A DNA stretch of 20,000 nt from Penaeus vannamei (Eukaryota; Arthropoda; Malacostraca; Decapoda; Penaeidae): positions 112,501-132,500 of the forward strand of contig NC_091566.1 in assembly GCF_042767895.1 (NCBI RefSeq), in the 5' to 3' direction. A program made the position numbers and the translations under genes. Each line of letters opens with the position of its first letter. Position 1 is the first letter of the stretch. Shown piece after piece: positions 1 through 20,000 of the stretch. The notes under the pieces were generated by a model, which made no database searches, was not told where the DNA came from, and was given only the letters and a program-made list of their open reading frames with translations.

Positions 1-668
1 AACTACAACCTGAAGTGCACCAGCACCCGCACAAACACGCACACACACACGTAAGTTTAAAGCATACTTAGTGATCCCTCTATCTATCATGAACCTCATG
101 GATCAGGCGTCGAGTTGAGGCCCAGGAACCGTGGCTTGGATACGTGCATAACATTTTCTTGAATATTTCAAATAAGGGTAAAGTAAAAAGCAACACATGC
201 ATTTCACATAATCATTTCTAACATTGTCGATGTCGCTGTGCCATCGTACGAAGCACAAAAGATGCACCAACGCCACGAAATGTCTGGAAAGTTTATGTAG
301 TATATTTTATATGGTCAGTGTACCGCCGAAAAGGTTTTGCAATGTATATGCCACTGTTGTAGGCAAAGTGTTAAAAAGTACTCGCTCTTTCTCAGCTAAA
401 AACACTGTCCCTGGAATTAAGTTGGATCTCTACCAACTTTGCCAGGGTAAGGTCTGCAATGTCTCCTTTTCACTGTAACTGTGAAACCATCCTGAAATAT
501 TCTGTTGAAGAGCTTCAACTTCAAAGCTGCAATGCAATTTCTTATGGACAAATATTAAATCCTGGGGCAATCTTGCAGTAAAGAGTAAAAGGAGACCTCA
601 TCTCCATCCTAGAAAATGAAAGGTATGAAAGTTCCACTGAAGTTCTCCTTTCCGCAAATCTTGCAGTA
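1..668. other. Non-coding flank, nothing recognised
   Basis: No exon with flanking splice sites, no transposon protein motif and no clear terminal repeat was found here. The only simple-sequence feature is a short CA-rich run at about 34-52. An open stretch at 224-478 (+) has no protein-like character that I recognise and is probably chance. Confidence 0.4.
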
Positions 669-671
669 TAA

Positions 672-1156
672 TGGTGCGTTCGGAACTGCTCGTCTATCTC
701 GTCCAGACCAGTTGGACGAGATGTTTTGACCGTTCGGAACCTCCACTATCTCGTCCCGGACAAGTAGTCTAGCTCGTCCAACTCGCCCTCCTGCGAAGGT
801 GGCCGAGCAGGACGAGATGACGTCACAATAGATTTTGTATGTAAACATTGACAGTTGCAGGTAACCACAAGATATTGGTGGGTAATTTTATGACCCTTAA
901 TTGGTGTTATCAAAGGATATTTTTGTGTTTGTCAGTTGCAGGTAAGTTAAATGTGCATCAAAGGAGTTACAAAACCTATGCAGCGTGTAAAATAAAGACA
1001 CCGGTATGATAAAAAAAAAAAAAAATGAATGTTTACATTCGAGCCGGTTGCATTCTGGGCAGAAAGGGTCTTGGAGGTTCCGAACACAGCCTCCTTGTCC
1101 TGCTGGTCCTGGACAAGTTGTCTGGACGAGATAGACGAGCAGTTCCGAACACAGCA
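672..1156. mobile_element. PIF/Harbinger-like MITE with TAA target duplication
   Basis: A 485-base non-autonomous element. Its ends are inverted repeats: 678-708 is a perfect reverse complement of 1120-1150 (31 bases, core GTTCGGAACTGCTCGTC), and the outermost six bases match imperfectly. TAA lies directly outside both ends (669-671 and 1157-1159), the 3-base target duplication typical of PIF/Harbinger transposons. The inverted similarity extends inward through a second GTTCGGAACCTCC-like block (near 733 and 1072) and an ATGTAAACATT block (near 839 and 1028). A direct repeat, CAGTTGCAGGTAA, lies near 852 and 935, and an A-run at about 1011-1024. No transposase is encoded. The superfamily is inferred from the TIR and TSD only. 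Confidence 0.65.
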
Positions 1157-1199
1157 TAACTCTCCCCACGAGACCTCGACTGGTACCTCTACAGTGACG

Positions 1200-1715
1200 A
1201 CTGTGCGGTCAATATTCCGAGCTCTTGCCCATGTCTCTGTAGCTGACAATGGTCATGTTGCTGGGATGTCATTTCTACTGCTTGAGGGAAGCTTTTCTTG
1301 CCCTGACAGTTCCTTGACCATAGCGGGTCAGTAAATGCTTCTTGTGACCCATGGGATTGCCCAATTCTGCTATTTAACGAACTCTAGAGCCTAATTGGTA
1401 GACAGCTTCTTGAACAGATGTGAAAAAATCTGATTCTGAAAGTCTGTTAAACATGTTGAATCTTAAAGTGTGAGAAAAGTTGGCTGGAATACCATCTACT
1501 TTCCTTGGCAGGATTTGAAAGTGGTTACTTCCATGTATGTCTTCCATGACCTGCCACTTGGTTCATCTTGGTGTTGGCTGAAATCAATTGGGGTGTTGGT
1601 GTAAAGCACAGGTCCTTATTACGACTGGACAGGGAGTGCAGCTCTGCATTTACTCTTGGGTTTTATCCAAAGCTACAGTGTATAGTCTCATCAGTATGTC
1701 CCTCACTGTCATTAT
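1200..1715 (-). pseudogene. LINE endonuclease remnant (non-LTR retrotransposon, 5' part)
   Basis: Read on the - strand, 1512-1535 encodes HGSNHFQI, preceded by WQVMEDI. This matches the HGSDHFPI-type box at the end of the apurinic endonuclease domain of jockey/CR1-like LINEs, with the usual Asp replaced by Asn. Upstream on that strand (1569-1652) lies a stretch containing NKDLCFTPTP, like the IDLxxxxP segment of the same domain. Downstream (about 1279-1337) is TVRARKASLKQ, like the Arg/Lys-rich linker that follows the endonuclease. The pieces are in different frames and broken by stops, so the copy is dead. The reverse transcriptase that should follow is absent; the Harbinger-like MITE at 672-1156 begins just beyond. 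Clade is uncertain. Confidence 0.5.
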
Positions 1716-1739
1716 GTACAAGGGCTGCAGCTAGAGAGC

Positions 1740-2027
1740 TTACTGGGTGTACAGGTGTAATGTTTCTGCTAGTAGTAAACTTCCCATAGCAGTTATGAAA
1801 CTGATATCATAGGGAAAGTTGTCGCTTTTCCCAATAGACATACAGACTGGGTTATTTATTATCAAGTGTTGAATTATTTCGCAAGCAGTCCAGTAAGCCA
1901 CGTCGTTAGTAGCAAAATCAAGCCATAACCCTGGAAGTTTTGGTATTTTTTTGCAGCTTTGATCAACACCAACATCATGAACCATGAAACTTTCATTTTC
2001 AGCACTTATTTTTCTCGGGGCCTGCAC
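1740..2027 (-). other. Open stretch of unknown meaning
   Basis: A 95-codon open stretch on the - strand next to the LINE endonuclease remnant. I recognise no motif in its translation. It could be more of the same decayed LINE or an unrelated chance ORF. It has no convincing acceptor/donor pair, so I do not call it an exon. Confidence 0.15.
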
Positions 2028-2319
2028 TATTCATTTTTTGTGTCAGGAAGATAAGACAAAATCAATTAAATGCTAAGTAAATGTTCACAATTAATATCTT
2101 TACATTTATTTTGTCATCTGATAAAGTCAAAATTCTGTGACCCCCACCCCCCTCCCCACCATACCCTAAGTACGTGCTCACTGTGCCTAATAGTCAGTCC
2201 AACCTTGCATCCCAGTGAGGCCACAGCAAGTCCTTCGGTGTTGGAAGAAAGAGGCGTCGGAGGCAATTGCGTGTATGGTTCAGTCTGAAAAATAATGCAG
2301 AAACGAATCTAATACTCAC

Positions 2320-2457
2320 TGCTGCGCCTCTACGAGTACGCAGTCTGGGAAAGAACTCTAGGTTATAAATCCTTCTCCCTTTCCTTTGCGATGTTACAGG
2401 GTCGGGTCCAGACATTTTGGAAGGGGTTGGGGCGCGGGATGTGGAAGCCGCCACCAT
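2320..2457 (-). CDS. Candidate first coding exon of a divergent gene (product unknown)
   Basis: On the - strand an ATG at 2457 opens 46 codons ending at 2320, directly before a splice donor reading GTGAGTATT (2319 downward), so the exon would end in phase 0. A second in-frame ATG lies at 2415. The peptide begins MVAASTSRAPTPSKMSG and contains a basic stretch, RKGRRIYNLEFFPRLRTRR. The segment is GC-richer than its surroundings, as first exons often are. It would be transcribed away from the + strand gene starting at 3596, which would make 2460-3590 a shared intergenic promoter region. No family is recognised, no downstream exon was found with confidence, and the base before the donor is A rather than the usual G. 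Confidence 0.35.
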
Positions 2458-2459
2458 GC

Positions 2460-3355
2460 AGGAGAACAATCCGATGATTATACTTTCATTTGCAATTTCA
2501 TCTCCGTACTTCACATTCAAGTATTCATGGGCCTATTCCTGTTGTGGATTCAAAGAAAAATAGGCAAGAACAAAACTACAACTCTGAAAAAAGCATTACC
2601 ACACGAAAAATAGGGAGGTACCCCCTTGGATTCGACCCAGACCTTATGCAAGCTTTATCATTGCATACAGCTTTTGTTTTAATCCCATATTTTGTATGCA
2701 ATTCCTATTCAATTAATCTGTACCATGTTTGTTTTTCTCTTTCCTTATCATATATTGGGAGTTTATTTTTTCAATTATAACCCTTATTAACTCTGTGCTC
2801 CATTCCTTCCCTGTTGGATATATACCCATTTTTTCAAAATTTACTGTACTTGCATCTACTATTCATGCACATTAGTCCTGTGGTAAAAATCGGTGCAGTT
2901 GAGTTGTCAAGAGCTTCGCTTTGACGACACTGACTAGTTATCAAGATAGCTTTTGACGTAATAAATCATCTTAGTTTTCATTATTATTTTTGCAATAGGA
3001 TCGAGCATGTAAATTCACTTCCTCTCCGGCTATATATCGCCTCCGTTATGAAAGTCACAGTGGGGCATTATTTACAAAAGTGTATTTCTTTCCTTTTCCT
3101 TGGGTGTCGGAAATATAACAAAAGTTAACAAAGAAAGCAGTATTTTGAGGGAACTATGTTTAACAACACAAACATAATTTGATGGCCGGAAATGAGTAAA
3201 TGGAAAAGCTTAAATGATTTAATGAAGTCATCCCTACAGTTCCTGCAACGGTTGCATCTTCTATGATGAAAATTTTCTTTTCTTTTGTTTAATTCCATTA
3301 AGTTTCGCTCAGCAAAAACAGATCTCACTATCTGTTACTGTAATGTCTGGATAAC
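2460..3355. other. AT-rich intergenic region upstream of the CARF-like gene
   Basis: No exon or transposon motif was recognised. It lies between the candidate divergent exon (2320-2457) and the CpG-rich 5' region of the + strand gene, so it may hold regulatory sequence, but I can name no specific site. A short ORF with a strong Kozak context starts at 2456 (see findings). Confidence 0.35.
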
Positions 3356-3595
3356 CTGCCGCGCCCACTTCCAGGCCCAGTGAAGTGCCCTGCGTGCCCC
3401 TGCGGCCGAGGCTCGAGCGGCAGGAGGGCATGGGGCGGCGGGGAGGGCCGGGCGCTGGTCCTCCGCGAACCATTTCGAAAGCGATCGTTCGAGGCGTCGC
3501 TCTACATGTAAACATCTCGCGCGGGAGAGACGCTCGCGAGGAACTTTTTGAGTCCGGGATTCCTGACAGGCGAAGAGGCAATAGATGTCGTCACC
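3356..3595 (+). promoter_or_regulatory. CpG-rich promoter / 5' UTR region
   Basis: GC content and CpG frequency rise abruptly here (for example GCGGCCGAGGCTCGAGCGG near 3400 and the CGCGCGGGAGAGACGCTCGC stretch near 3517) against an AT-rich background, and the richness continues through the first coding exon. This is the pattern of a CpG-type core promoter plus 5' UTR. No TATA box is apparent at a sensible distance, and the transcription start cannot be fixed from sequence alone. Confidence 0.5.

Positions 3596-20000
<16,405 letters not shown>

Noticed and set aside
3548..3595. Possible upstream extension of exon 1 coding sequence
   Set aside because: The frame is open back to 3548 but there is no ATG before 3596, and the 3596 ATG has a good context.

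Overview
The window looks like nuclear DNA from an arthropod, most likely a decapod crustacean such as a penaeid shrimp. The reasons are very dense long microsatellites, a compact-exon gene split by long introns, many decayed retroelements, and a DIRS-type retrotransposon, a class known to be common in decapods. The organism is inferred; no marker gene here fixes it. Nothing prokaryotic was seen.

The backbone is one host gene on the + strand. I can trace six coding exons (3596-3722, 9472-9620, 12010-12189, 12721-12867, a 12-base candidate microexon 13074-13085, and 19461-19670). They join in one open frame of 275 codons that runs off the window into another intron. The product resembles the CARF/ALS2CR8 (calcium-responsive transcription factor-like) family, which I judge from motif layout only. 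A CpG-rich segment (3356-3595) precedes the start codon, and a possible divergent first coding exon lies on the - strand at 2320-2457.

The rest is mostly mobile DNA. Upstream (1-2300) are a PIF/Harbinger-like MITE with TAA duplications and a LINE endonuclease remnant. Intron 1 holds a long fold-back element (about 3893-4377), three LINE remnants all on the - strand, an AT/GATA microsatellite, a GGA-rich tract and the end of a TTAA-type MITE. Intron 2 is AT-rich with nothing recognised. Intron 5 begins with a pure (CT)73 tract followed by (CA)n and (CATA)n, and then carries a nearly full-length, decayed DIRS-like element (about 14005-19100). That element has inverted terminal repeats, an internal complementary region, and remnants of ORF1, reverse transcriptase, RNase H and tyrosine recombinase.

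The DIRS element is a nested set. Two TTAA-flanked MITEs and one TA-flanked MITE with a Tc1/mariner-like signature have landed inside it, a dispersed repeat sits in its 5' part, and a third complete TTAA-flanked element abuts its right end. Insertion order can be read directly, because the DIRS reading frame resumes across the insertion at 16382-16734. No CRISPR, operon, rRNA or tRNA gene was seen.
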